Shown here piece by piece: positions 9,213 to 16,629 of a DNA stretch of 39,320 bases. Under the pieces are notes generated by a model. It did not search any database. It was not told the DNA's origin and saw nothing but the letters and a program-made list of their open reading frames with translations. The stretch spans positions 1 through 39,320 of the forward strand of contig JABDBZ010000010.1 of the NCBI GenBank assembly GCA_013288385.1, given 5' to 3'. Position numbers and translations under genes: made by a program. Position 1 is the first letter of the stretch; each line of letters begins with the position of its first letter. The stretch is from Bacteroidota bacterium (GTDB lineage Bacteria > Bacteroidota > Bacteroidia > B-17B0 > Aurantibacillaceae).

Positions 9213-9245
9213 AAGCAGAGATTTTAAAATCTCTGCTTTTTTCTT
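9213..9245 (+). terminator. Perfect hairpin terminator
   Basis: AAGCAGAGATTTT (9213-9225) is followed directly by its exact reverse complement (9226-9238), then a T-rich tail ending TTTTTTCTT. It may be the ancestral tRNA-Leu terminator and now also serves the giant gene. A weak hairpin, ATAAG/CTTAT at 9168-9179 followed by a T run, lies closer to that gene. Confidence 0.75.
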
Positions 9246-9325
9246 GGGTATAATATGAGTGTAATATTTTGGGTTTTTTGGATCTGAATTTTAAATCAGA
9301 CATATTTAAATCTTAATTTTATAAT

Positions 9326-9886
9326 ATGGATTTAATAAAGGAAATTTCTTTGGTAACTAATTTATCAAAAGGAGCTATAGAATTTATTCAAAAAAACATT
9401 GAAGTTTTTTCTTATAAAAAAGGAAATACAATTTTGCAAGATGGTGAAGTGTGTAATTACTTATATTTCATAACGACAGGAATGCTTCGCGGATACTATT
9501 ATTCAGAAGCCAAGGAAATTACCAATTGGGTTGCGATTGAAAATGATTTTGCCACTTCTTTCTATTCTTTTATTTCGCGAAAAAGATCCTATGAAAATGT
9601 TGAGGCTTTGGAGGAATCAATAGTAGAGGCTTTATCTTATAATAAATTAAGAGAATTGTATAGTTTATTCCCTGAGACGGAAAAGGTAGGTAGAATAATC
9701 TTGGAGAATTATTATTTACGGCTTGAGGAAAGAGTTATTTCTATTCAATTTAAATCCGCAAAAGAAAGATATGATTCTTTTTTTGAGAATCGTCCTGAGG
9801 TCATAAGACGTGCCCCACTTGGTTGCATAGCTTCCTATTTAGGGATTACTCAAGAAACATTGAGTAGAATAAGAGCTAAACTTTAA
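9326..9886 (+). CDS. Crp/Fnr-family transcriptional regulator
   Basis: 186 residues. Residues about 20-125 form the cyclic-nucleotide-binding-like beta-roll (YKKGNTILQDGEVCNYLYFITTG, split here as KKGNTILQDGE then NYLYFITTG), followed by the dimer helix (RIILENYYLRLEER). The C-terminus is a winged helix with recognition segment LGITQETLSRIRAKL. The E-xx-SR pattern matches FNR rather than CRP (RE-xx-GR), so TTGAT half-sites are expected. No N-terminal Fe-S cysteines are present, so this is not an oxygen-sensing FNR. The effector is unknown. Ten bases after its stop lies an exact TTGAT-N4-ATCAA box in front of the next gene. TCTGA/TCAGA at 9283-9300 upstream is a weak candidate for autoregulation. 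Confidence 0.9.
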   Translation: MDLIKEISLVTNLSKGAIEFIQKNIEVFSYKKGNTILQDGEVCNYLYFITTGMLRGYYYSEAKEITNWVAIENDFATSFYSFISRKRSYENVEALEESIVEALSYNKLRELYSLFPETEKVGRIILENYYLRLEERVISIQFKSAKERYDSFFENRPEVIRRAPLGCIASYLGITQETLSRIRAKL

Positions 9887-9895
9887 AAGCATTTT

Positions 9896-9909
9896 TTGAT
9901 CTATATCAA
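9896..9909. promoter_or_regulatory. FNR-type operator (TTGAT-N4-ATCAA)
   Basis: TTGATCTATATCAA is an exact match to the FNR-class consensus, with symmetry extending to TTTTGAT/ATCAAAA. Its centre (9902.5) lies about 41-45 bp upstream of the start predicted from the CAACTTTG box at 9932-9939, the position used in class II activation. The adjacent Crp/Fnr gene is the likely binder. Confidence 0.7.
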
Positions 9910-9931
9910 AAGTAAAACAGATTTCTATACT

Positions 9932-9939
9932 CAACTTTG
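9932..9939 (+). promoter_or_regulatory. -7 box of the hydroxylase-family gene
   Basis: CAACTTTG matches TAnnTTTG at 7 of 8 positions counting n. It lies 25 nt before the ATG at 9965. No good TTG element is at the right spacing, which fits activator dependence through the FNR-type box. Confidence 0.45.
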
Positions 9940-9964
9940 TAGCATAAATTTAAAACTGAAAATT

Positions 9965-10684
9965 ATGCTAACAGTAATCATCATTGTATTTGCTTTTTGT
10001 TTTTTAATAGAAAGACTATTCCCCGGATGGAAATTGCCTGAAGTGCCGACCTGGACTATTCGCGTTTTGGCAATAAACTTTGTTCAACTTTTTGTGGTAA
10101 TAATAGCAGGATATAGTTGGGAAAGATGGCTAAGTGCTTATTCTGTTTTTCATCTTTCCAATCATGTCAATAGCTTCTCTGGCGGTTTTATTGCGTATTT
10201 TATTGCAACATTTATATTCTACTGGTGGCATCGTTGGAGACACACGCAAGATTTCCTTTGGAAACACTTTCATCAAATTCATCACAGTGCGCAAAGATTA
10301 GAAGTAATTACTTCTTTTTATAAACACCCAATCGAAATGACCTTTAACTCCATTATTGGCAGTTTACTTGTTTTTGCTTTATTGGGTTTAAACAAGGAAG
10401 CAGGAGCTATTTATACTTTGTTTACTGCACTTGGAGAATTCTTTTATCATACCAATATAAAAACGCCACAATGGGTTGGTTACATTTTTCAACGTCCAGA
10501 AATGCATCGCATTCATCATGAATATAATAAACACACTAATAATTATGGAGATATAGTTTGGTGGGATATGTTATTTGGAACCTACGAAAATCCCAAATTA
10601 TTTGAGAGTAATTGTGGATTTGATACTGAAAAAGAGCTTCGATTAAAAGATATGTTGTTGTTTAAAGATGTACATAAAGAATAA
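9965..10684 (+). CDS. Sterol desaturase / fatty acid hydroxylase family membrane protein
   Basis: 239 residues from the ATG at 9965. An earlier in-frame TTG at 9896 lies inside the FNR-type box and upstream of the predicted promoter, so I reject it. Membrane segments are at residues about 1-20, 35-55, 75-95 and 125-145. The three His clusters of the di-iron fatty acid hydroxylase superfamily are present: HRWRH, HQIHH and HRIHH. Family members hydroxylate or desaturate lipid chains or sterols, or cleave alkylglycerol ethers, in the inner membrane using O2. The substrate is unknown. Regulation by the upstream Crp/Fnr protein is inferred from the operator. Use of O2 by the enzyme would fit a redox- or oxygen-linked control. 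Confidence 0.85.
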   Translation: MLTVIIIVFAFCFLIERLFPGWKLPEVPTWTIRVLAINFVQLFVVIIAGYSWERWLSAYSVFHLSNHVNSFSGGFIAYFIATFIFYWWHRWRHTQDFLWKHFHQIHHSAQRLEVITSFYKHPIEMTFNSIIGSLLVFALLGLNKEAGAIYTLFTALGEFFYHTNIKTPQWVGYIFQRPEMHRIHHEYNKHTNNYGDIVWWDMLFGTYENPKLFESNCGFDTEKELRLKDMLLFKDVHKE

Positions 10685-10752
10685 GTTGTTTTATATCACC
10701 AGACAACTTTTATTGTAAGTACTAAGTATATATGAATAATGCTTGAAGAACA

Positions 10753-11697
10753 ATGATAAAACAAAATATATATTTTAAACGTTTATTTAGAACACTTTTA
10801 ATCTTATTCATTTTAATGAACATTGTTGCTTATTTTCATGCCTATAAGTTTACTCATTTTGACCCAACAATTTTAACCAAAACAAAAAGCGCAAAACAAC
10901 TTTCGATTATTGAAAAGATGAAAGTTTTATTTTTTGGGATTAATAATCCACGTCCACATAATAAAACAAAACCCACCCAATCCTATGAAACTGTAAAACT
11001 AAAAAGCAATAAGGAAATCGAGTGTTGGTATATAAAACCTGATTCATCTATAGGAACTGTAATTATTTTTCATGGTTATAGCGGCGAAAAGTCATCTATG
11101 CTTGACAAAGCTGAAGTGTTTTTAAAATTAGGATATAATACTTTACTGGTTGATTTTATGGGTGCAGGTGGCTCTGAAGGAAATCAAACTACTATTGGTT
11201 TTTACGAAGCTGAAGAAGTAAAATCAGCTTTTGATTATTTAAAATCATGTGGAGAAAAAAACATTACCCTTTTTGGCACATCAATGGGGGCGGCGGCAAT
11301 TATGAAAGCACAAAACGATTATCAGCTTCCGGTTAAATCTATTATTTTAGAATGCCCATTTGGAACTATGTTGGAAACAATTCAATCAAGATTTAAAACA
11401 ATGAATGTTCCAAGTTTTCCAATGGCAAACTTTTTAGTTTTTTGGGGAGGATTTCAAAACAACTTCAACGCATTTGAGCATAATCCTATTGAATATTCTA
11501 AAAACATTAATTGTGAAACATTATTATTATATGGTTTAAAAGATGCCGAAGTATCAAAACAAGAAATTGATGATATATTTCAAAACATTAAAGGTTATAA
11601 GGAACTAAAAACTTACCAATTAGCAGGACACGAAAATTACTTGAAGAAATATAAAGAGAAGTGGACTTCGGACATAACAAGTTTCTTAAGAAGATGA
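10753..11697 (+). CDS. Membrane-anchored alpha/beta hydrolase
   Basis: 314 residues. A single N-terminal hydrophobic segment (about 11-27) acts as anchor or uncleaved signal. The hydrolase core begins near residue 80 with the oxyanion-loop sequence IIFHGYSGEKSS. The nucleophile elbow is GTSMG, the acid is probably Asp in LLYGLKDAEV, and the base is His in LAGHENYLKKY. This resembles the BAAT/acyl-thioesterase and serine aminopeptidase-like subfamilies (YqkD, FrsA-like). The substrate cannot be assigned. It lies 68 bp after the hydroxylase-family gene on the same strand. Co-transcription is possible, but no overlap suggests tight coupling. Confidence 0.85.
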   Translation: MIKQNIYFKRLFRTLLILFILMNIVAYFHAYKFTHFDPTILTKTKSAKQLSIIEKMKVLFFGINNPRPHNKTKPTQSYETVKLKSNKEIECWYIKPDSSIGTVIIFHGYSGEKSSMLDKAEVFLKLGYNTLLVDFMGAGGSEGNQTTIGFYEAEEVKSAFDYLKSCGEKNITLFGTSMGAAAIMKAQNDYQLPVKSIILECPFGTMLETIQSRFKTMNVPSFPMANFLVFWGGFQNNFNAFEHNPIEYSKNINCETLLLYGLKDAEVSKQEIDDIFQNIKGYKELKTYQLAGHENYLKKYKEKWTSDITSFLRR

Positions 11698-11773
11698 ATG
11701 ACATTAAATCAAATTCTGCCCCCTTAAAATCTTCGTGAAACGGTATTTATAAAATAGTAAAGATAAAATGAAA

Positions 11774-12343
11774 TTATTTCTTCCTTACCAACGGTATCTG
11801 CAAATTAGTTGGTCTGTTTTCTTCTTTATCAAAACCGCGGCCGTCTATATTACGGGCACCCCAAAACATCATATCATTATAAAGGTAAATCAGATCATAC
11901 TCGGCAAAAACTTGTCCTTCTGCAAGACCAAATGGAATAAAAGTTTTTTTGAAAATACTTTGTGTTTGGTTTACTTCCCATTTAGAATAACCATCTTTTG
12001 CCAATTGATTTAATACATCAGCAAAACCCTGTAGCAACGGAGTTACATCATAAGCTTCGTTAGCAATATAATTTACTTTTTGTGCTCCTTCTGCTATTGG
12101 ATGATCTCCCTTCCATTGTATGCTTCCTTTGATAAGTAATTTGGCCAATGGAACTTTGCCATGAGGATCTGCGTTGTTGATGATTGTAAGTTCAAATTTA
12201 TCGCCAGTTGAATATTTAAATTGTCTTGTGAGGTAAAAAGGTTTTAAAGTTCCATCTGTATTTTTTAAACTGCTGGGACGAATTTCAGGAGCAATGCTTA
12301 TCCATTCTCCCAGTATAGATTGTTTAATTTGATCTATTGTCAT
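11774..12343 (-). CDS. Protein with APCDD1-like domain (tentative)
   Basis: 189 residues, soluble, no signal peptide. The order of motifs (GEWIS, then RPSS...FYLTRQFKY, then FELTIINNADPHGKVPLAKL and LIKGSIQW) resembles APCDD1, the beta-barrel lipid-binding domain of a vertebrate Wnt antagonist, where W, C/RP, LTR and Y/N-DP are conserved. This is recalled pattern similarity, not a search result. The gene is divergent from an HxlR-family regulator, and its TAGCTTTG box is 1 bp from the box of the regulator, so control by that regulator is likely. Alternative: a Bacteroidota-specific stress protein of unknown fold. I do not assign a function. Confidence 0.6.
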   Translation of the reverse strand: MTIDQIKQSILGEWISIAPEIRPSSLKNTDGTLKPFYLTRQFKYSTGDKFELTIINNADPHGKVPLAKLLIKGSIQWKGDHPIAEGAQKVNYIANEAYDVTPLLQGFADVLNQLAKDGYSKWEVNQTQSIFKKTFIPFGLAEGQVFAEYDLIYLYNDMMFWGARNIDGRGFDKEENRPTNLQIPLVRKK

Positions 12344-12349
12344 AATGAA

Positions 12350-12379
12350 TTGTATTTTACTACAAAGCTATTATCTTTG
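12350..12379 (+). promoter_or_regulatory. Promoter of the HxlR-LtrA operon
   Basis: TTG (12350-12352), 19 nt, then TATCTTTG (12372-12379), an exact TAnnTTTG. Its -7 box is separated from the opposing -7 box by one base, so polymerase cannot occupy both promoters. ACTAC at about 12358-12362 and GTAGT at about 12394-12398 form a wide inverted pair that could be regulator half-sites. Confidence 0.75.
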
Positions 12380-12393
12380 TCTTGATAAGGCAA
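12363..12393 (-). promoter_or_regulatory. Promoter of the APCDD1-like gene
   Basis: Reading the minus strand: TTG (12393-12391), 20 nt, then TAGCTTTG (12370-12363), an exact TAnnTTTG. The start is predicted about 14 nt before the ATG. It overlaps the divergent promoter at 12350-12379. Confidence 0.75.
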
Positions 12394-12433
12394 GTAGTCA
12401 ATTTTTTATACCATAGTACAAAATTATAGACCA

Positions 12434-12778
12434 ATGGCAACAGCAAGGAAGAACAAGGATTTTAATCCGCATAATTGTGGAGTTACGCACTTTTTAAATC
12501 GTATTGGTGGTCGATGGAAAGTACTTATTATTTATGCTATAAGTAAAAAAGCCAACCGGTTCAGTATACTGCAAAAAGTAATGCCCGATATCAGTAAGCA
12601 AATGCTCGTAAACCAACTTAGAGAACTGGAAGAAGACAAGATGCTGGAACGCATAATCTATGCAGAAGTACCTCCTCGAGTTGAATACAAAATCACAAAA
12701 TACGGTAAATCTTTAATGCCGATCATTGATGTTATACAGCAATGGGGACTTAATGATATGAAGCGAAGGAATAAATAA
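12434..12778 (+). CDS. HxlR-family winged-helix regulator
   Basis: 114 residues, normal length for the family. Residues about 14-110 form the HxlR winged helix: CGVTHFLNRIGGRWK at the N-terminus, the helix-turn-helix around RFSILQKVMPDISKQMLVNQLRELEED, given here only as position about 44-70, and the wing with VPPRVEYKITKYG. Cys15 sits where HypR/HxlR-type sensors carry their reactive Cys, so a thiol or electrophile signal is possible but unproven. It is transcribed with the LtrA-family gene 14 nt downstream and divergently from the APCDD1-like gene. Regulation of both units from the interleaved promoters is the simplest reading. Confidence 0.9.
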   Translation: MATARKNKDFNPHNCGVTHFLNRIGGRWKVLIIYAISKKANRFSILQKVMPDISKQMLVNQLRELEEDKMLERIIYAEVPPRVEYKITKYGKSLMPIIDVIQQWGLNDMKRRNK

Positions 12779-12792
12779 TTAAACAATATTTA

Positions 12793-13998
12793 ATGTCAAA
12801 AAAGGATTATAATATTTGGTGGGGTCCGCCAAAAAAATTCTCCACTCGGGTTGCTGAGCGAAAGATCAGTTGGCTTGAACTTTTTTACGATCTCGTTTAT
12901 GTAATCGTTATATCTAAAGCAACGCATTATGTTGCTGAACATCCCAGCTGGGCGGGACTACTTGATTACGCATATATGTTTGCCATGATATTTTGGGGTT
13001 GGTATAACGGGAGCATGCATCACGACCTACATGGTACGCCTGGTATTCGCACAAAATTTATGACTCTTTGGCAAATGATGGCTGTAGGTGCATTAGCCAT
13101 TACGCTTGATAGCCCGCCTGAAAGTGTTCTTAACAGAACCACACTTGCGATTATGTTTTTACAGCTGTTTATTACCTATCTCTGGTGGAGTGTTGGCATA
13201 TATGATAGAGAACATCGTAAACTCAACAGACCTTATACATATTGGTTTCTTACAGCTTTTGCATTGCTGATTATTACATTTTGGGTACCCTTTCCATACA
13301 AGCGCATTGTTTTTGTAATTGCTTTAATCCTTAATTATCTTCCTTATATTTTAACAGCGAGGAGGATGAAAAAAAACAAAATAGATTTTACATTATCATC
13401 AAATATGACTGAGCGACTTGGCTTATTTACTATTATTATTTTTGGCGAGGCCATTCTAGGAGTTATTAATAGTGTGAGCCATTTGCATGAACTTAATTTT
13501 CATATATGGCTGTGCTTCGGTTTTGGTATGTTGATTGTTTTCTCTTTGTGGTGGATATTCTTTTCGACTATTGCTGACAGAGAATGTAAAAAAGGTATGC
13601 TGGCAGGAAATATTATTTCCTTTATTTACATCCCTATGCTTGCATCACTTGGTATGGTCGGAGCTTCCTTTCCAACTTTGATGGAGAATATGGCTGCGAA
13701 AGAAAATTGCTTTTCGAGTCCTTTGCAAATTGTGTTTGGAACGAGCATTGTTGTTTTCCTGTGTTGCATTTCAATAATAAGTTTATTCCTGATTCACCCT
13801 ACAGAATTAGAAAATTCAAAAAAGTTTGTTCAACGACTGCTTATTATTGTAGGAGTAATTAATTTATTGCTGATGTTTTTATTTCCGGTATTGCCAATAT
13901 TTTTTTACCTGTTGTGTGTTTTTGTAAGCTTGCTCGTTGTTATTATTGTTATGACACGTAGTTGGTTTCGAATTGAGTTAAGAAAATTAAATTCGTAG
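12793..13998 (+). CDS. Low temperature requirement protein A (LtrA) family membrane protein
   Basis: 401 residues with about ten hydrophobic helices. The N-terminal family signature RKISWLELFYDLVYVIVI is at residues about 23-40, and conserved acidic and aromatic residues follow (MTERLGLFTIIIFGEAILG). LtrA was named from a Listeria mutant unable to grow in the cold; the biochemical role is not known. It lies 14 nt after the HxlR gene, so it is probably co-transcribed and under the control of that regulator. Confidence 0.88.
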   Translation: MSKKDYNIWWGPPKKFSTRVAERKISWLELFYDLVYVIVISKATHYVAEHPSWAGLLDYAYMFAMIFWGWYNGSMHHDLHGTPGIRTKFMTLWQMMAVGALAITLDSPPESVLNRTTLAIMFLQLFITYLWWSVGIYDREHRKLNRPYTYWFLTAFALLIITFWVPFPYKRIVFVIALILNYLPYILTARRMKKNKIDFTLSSNMTERLGLFTIIIFGEAILGVINSVSHLHELNFHIWLCFGFGMLIVFSLWWIFFSTIADRECKKGMLAGNIISFIYIPMLASLGMVGASFPTLMENMAAKENCFSSPLQIVFGTSIVVFLCCISIISLFLIHPTELENSKKFVQRLLIIVGVINLLLMFLFPVLPIFFYLLCVFVSLLVVIIVMTRSWFRIELRKLNS

Positions 13999-14062
13999 GC
14001 TGACTTGAAATCGTATAATTAAATTTACAGTTTTTCTTTAAACTCTTTAAAAAATGCATAAA

Positions 14063-14629
14063 TCAAACTGTGTCATCACACATCTCTCTTTTTGAAACAT
14101 ATGCTTTTGCAATATCAGCTTGTTTCTTTTCAATAGTCTTGTGTAAACCTGTCGCATAATTATTTGTGTAAACATCTCTCGCTTCAAATTTTTTAGTTTC
14201 CTTATTAACGGATACAACACCAACCGGGAAATCAATTAAATCAGGATTTAAAAACTTTGCATCAATCAATTCAATTAACTCTGTTTCAAAATAAAATACA
14301 TTATTTATAATTTTTTCATTTCCGACTTCTGTATTGAAGCTTATTGTTAAAGGTAAAAAACCTTCTTTTGTAACACGAATAGTGTACCAAACATTTTTTT
14401 GTAGTTTAAACTCAAATGGTTTATCCATTTTAACAATGGTTTCATTTACTAATTGGTTTTCATTAAATAATTCGATTTTGCATTTTGAATCCAATTTATT
14501 ATTGGTCTTAACAATGATTCCGTTTACAACGAATTCCTGAGGTTGTGATTTTACATTTTTTGCCATTGCATTATTTGTGGCTAATGTGAAGCTGATAATT
14601 GCTGTTAAAGTTTTTAATATATTTTTCAT
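14063..14629 (-). CDS. Secreted small protein, paralogue A (transthyretin/CarboxypepD_reg-like)
   Basis: 188 residues with a signal peptide ending near residue 23 (NNAMA/K). The mature part, FVVNGIIVKTNNKLDSKCKI followed by a strand-rich segment with VWYTIRVTKEGFLP, resembles the short regulatory beta-sandwich (CarboxypepD_reg or transthyretin-like) common in Bacteroidota periplasmic proteins. The family is not certain. It is clearly paralogous to the protein at 17586-18155: the central 120 residues are well over half identical, including LDSKCK, VWYT, RVTKEGFLPL and KFEARD. Both genes carry the same palindrome and TACCTTTG box at the same spacing upstream. Function unknown; envelope location expected. 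Confidence 0.8.
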   Translation of the reverse strand: MKNILKTLTAIISFTLATNNAMAKNVKSQPQEFVVNGIIVKTNNKLDSKCKIELFNENQLVNETIVKMDKPFEFKLQKNVWYTIRVTKEGFLPLTISFNTEVGNEKIINNVFYFETELIELIDAKFLNPDLIDFPVGVVSVNKETKKFEARDVYTNNYATGLHKTIEKKQADIAKAYVSKREMCDDTV

Positions 14630-14648
14630 GTTGTTTAGTTTTATGATT

Positions 14649-14711
14649 CAAAGGTATGCCACTTCAAAACGAAATAAAATCCTTTGTTTATGTTATGCTT
14701 ACATATGTAAG
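14649..14711 (-). promoter_or_regulatory. Palindrome CTTACATATGTAAG + 41 bp + TACCTTTG (regulon site 1)
   Basis: The perfect 14-bp palindrome is at 14698-14711. Reading the minus strand, exactly 41 bp separate it from TACCTTTG (14656-14649), an exact TAnnTTTG lying 20 nt from the ATG at 14629. No TTG is at the usual -33 position, as expected for an activated promoter. The palindrome centre would be near -60. Confidence 0.75.
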
Positions 14712-15052
14712 AAAAAAGATAATTAAGTACCATAATTAGCTTGAATACTATGAATTCAAGGGGCCCAAAATCCTTTCTTGTACATATATAGTGTTAAATC
14801 GGAAGAACATTATTACTATAAGATATATAGAATTATTCAAAATGATACAGTAAGAGTACTTATATAATGCGATTCAAAACAGATTTTACATTTATTTGCG
14901 TCTGCAAGTCTGCTTAGTATATTTAAATCGTCTTTTTTTGTGGTAGTTAAACATAAGACCATATATTCTTATACTAGAAGCTGAAGTGAATTTTGTAACT
15001 ATTCTATTTAATTGCATAAGTTTTTTGATTTTATTACTCCAACTTTACTTTA
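14712..15052. other. Intergenic region without recognised gene
   Basis: This AT-rich stretch lies between divergent units. I found no convincing small gene, no tRNA and no further copy of the CTTACATATGTAAG palindrome. GGGGCCC at about 14760-14766 is an isolated GC-rich spot of no clear meaning. Confidence 0.5.
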
Positions 15053-15421
15053 ATGAAATGCGACCTTTCTTTAATTCATTTAATCTATTATGAAATGACC
15101 CCATTCCAAATTCAAGAAACAAAAACGGCAGAATTATTACTTGCCAATAAGCTATTAAACAAAAGTAAAGTGTCCACAAAAGAACATGCAATTTGTCTTG
15201 ACAAAATAATGTTCAGTATATCTCATAGGATGAGACAGCCTATTGTTAATATTCTTGGATTAACTGATTTACTTTTAAAAACACCCTATTCAATGATTGA
15301 GCTTAAAAAAATGATTCGTTTTTTACGACTATCGGCGCAATCTCTCGATAAACGAACAAGAGAACTAACATCTTTTGTATATAAAAAAGTAATTAGTTCT
15401 GAAAAGGGTAATATCCATTAG
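15053..15421 (+). CDS. Stand-alone HisKA (H-box) protein without ATPase domain
   Basis: 122 residues, or 108 if translation starts at the in-frame ATG at 15095. Residues about 50-112 read as one histidine-kinase dimerisation helix pair: FSISHRMRQPIVNILGLTDL with the H-box His, then a second helix ending LDKRTRELTSFV. The pattern matches the SHxxRxPI-type H-boxes of Bacteroidota kinases. No N, G1, F or G2 ATP-binding motifs follow before the stop at 15421. It could be phosphorylated in trans, act as a phosphotransfer or phosphatase adaptor, or be a decayed kinase; no kinase remnants follow it. It sits in the signalling region a few kb before the hybrid kinase operon. Confidence 0.7.
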   Translation: MKCDLSLIHLIYYEMTPFQIQETKTAELLLANKLLNKSKVSTKEHAICLDKIMFSISHRMRQPIVNILGLTDLLLKTPYSMIELKKMIRFLRLSAQSLDKRTRELTSFVYKKVISSEKGNIH

Positions 15422-15573
15422 AAATTACAGTGTTCACACTTTTGTTCATGAGAAATGAAGTGGAAAACTTAATTGATATACCAAATGCAGCATAGGAGAA
15501 ATGAATTTCTTTATAAATGCTATCTTCTGTGGACATCTTAAAAACATTTAGATCTAACTTTGTTAGCTTAAAT

Positions 15574-15636
15574 CTTACATATGTAATTATAACTTTAAAA
15601 TTGGTTTGTTTGCGGTGAAATTGTGGGGGATATTTG
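15574..15636 (+). promoter_or_regulatory. Palindrome CTTACATATGTAAT + 41 bp + GATATTTG (regulon site 2)
   Basis: The palindrome (15574-15587) has one end mismatch. Exactly 41 bp later comes GATATTTG (15629-15636), whose TTTG aligns with the other three sites. It places the transcript start just before the ATG at 15655. Confidence 0.65.
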
Positions 15637-15654
15637 TATCATAATATTTTGACT

Positions 15655-15912
15655 ATGAAAATTCATGAATACGCTAGGTTAAATCCTAAAGAAAAAGAAG
15701 AGATGATAAAAAATTATGCACTTTTCTTAGAGAATTATAGAGACAAAGAAAGCATTGTTTGTGTATATTATTTAAATGGCTTTTTTGTTGAAGTAGTAAC
15801 AATAAATAATAGAATAATTGATATTCTCCCATATAAAAGGGGATATTCTACGATAAAAAACAGTATTTGCCCACTTCAAAATAAAAATGGGGGATATTGT
15901 ATTGCTGCTTAA
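15655..15912 (+). CDS. Small protein of unknown function (85 aa)
   Basis: The ATG at 15655 is chosen over an in-frame TTG at 15634 because the TTG lies inside the predicted -7 box of regulon site 2. The N-terminal helix is charged (RLNPKEKEEMIKN). The middle is a strand-forming segment (VCVYYLNGFFVEVVTINN), and the C-terminal half has two of the three Cys residues (SICPLQNKNGGYCIAA). There is no signal peptide or membrane helix. I do not recognise a family. Its upstream palindrome ties it to the two paralogous secreted proteins and the hybrid kinase operon, so it is probably a co-regulated cytoplasmic component. Confidence 0.6.
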   Translation: MKIHEYARLNPKEKEEMIKNYALFLENYRDKESIVCVYYLNGFFVEVVTINNRIIDILPYKRGYSTIKNSICPLQNKNGGYCIAA

Positions 15913-16060
15913 TAAGTCAAGAAAATTCAATAAATGCCGGATATTATTATCTTTCTTTAATTGGCAAGAAATTGGAGGTAATATTTCAAACATTCTTCGG
16001 TTCATATTAATTGGCTCGTCACAAACTTAATATTCAATAATCTTTATACTTTTCGTTTTT

Positions 16061-16444
16061 ATGAAAACACACCGTACTTCAATTGCCGAAATAGACTTTA
16101 ACGAGGAAGAACGAATATTGCATATTAAAATTCTTGAAGGGGCTGAAATGAATTTAAAAAATGCGCAGGAACATTATGAAAAAATAAATGATTTATTAGG
16201 TTCTAAAAAATACTTTGCCCTGGTTGATGCTAAAAACTATTATCCAATTGAAAAAGATGCCTGGTTATATGCGTCATCAAAGGAGGTTGTTTCTAATCGT
16301 ATTGCCGTTGCTCAATACAATTCATCATTAGGAAATACGATAACTACTAAATTTTTTAAAAGCACTTTAAATACCCTTATGCCAGTTGAGATTTTCGATA
16401 CCAAAGAAGATGCTTTGAAATGGCTGAAAACAATAGCAATTTAA
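16061..16444 (+). CDS. STAS/SpoIIAA-like domain protein (DUF7793-type)
   Basis: 127 residues, soluble. Alternating strands and helices (ILHIKILEGAEM, YFALVDAKNYYPIE, RIAVAQYNSS, then FFKSTL and ALKWLKTI at the end) fit the SpoIIAA-like fold seen in many short Bacteroidota proteins. I do not see the conserved phosphorylatable Ser of true anti-anti-sigma factors. No CTTACATATGTAAG site is present; TACTTTTC at 16047-16054 is too close to the ATG to be a confident promoter. It could be part of a partner-switch circuit with the PP2C phosphatase at 25593-27716, but this is only inference from proximity. Confidence 0.65.
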   Translation: MKTHRTSIAEIDFNEEERILHIKILEGAEMNLKNAQEHYEKINDLLGSKKYFALVDAKNYYPIEKDAWLYASSKEVVSNRIAVAQYNSSLGNTITTKFFKSTLNTLMPVEIFDTKEDALKWLKTIAI

Positions 16445-16461
16445 AACCGACAAATTAAATA

Positions 16462-16629
16462 TTACTCTTTTGCCTTAGAGTTTTTAAAACTGTCAATTTC
16501 CAATTGAGATTTTATCATTACCAATGACGTAATATCAAGATTCATTAAATTATCTGCTGAACGATCTTTAGCATGATTCAATATAAAATTGATAAGATCT
16601 TCTTTTAGAATAGCGTCTTGCATGTACAT
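16462..16629 (-). CDS. Short hypothetical protein (55 aa)
   Basis: Open from ATG at 16629 (or 16623) to TAA at 16462. The predicted product starts MYMQDAILKEDLINFILNHA and ends FKNSKAKE. It is largely helical with a balanced acidic and basic composition, more protein-like than a random frame. It fills most of the gap between convergent neighbours. There is no clear promoter or ribosome-binding site, and no family is recognised. The case rests on composition and on the absence of another gene in this gap. Confidence 0.45.
   Translation of the reverse strand: MYMQDAILKEDLINFILNHAKDRSADNLMNLDITSLVMIKSQLEIDSFKNSKAKE

Noticed and set aside
9896..9964. Upstream TTG start for the hydroxylase-family gene
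   Set aside because: It lies inside the FNR-type box and before the predicted -7 box, and the added residues have no family support.
11768..12013. Plus-strand frame opposite the APCDD1-like gene
   Set aside because: No recognisable motif, and the minus-strand gene has an exact promoter and coherent protein.
15634..15654. Upstream TTG start for the 85-aa protein
   Set aside because: It overlaps the -7 box aligned with the three other regulon sites.
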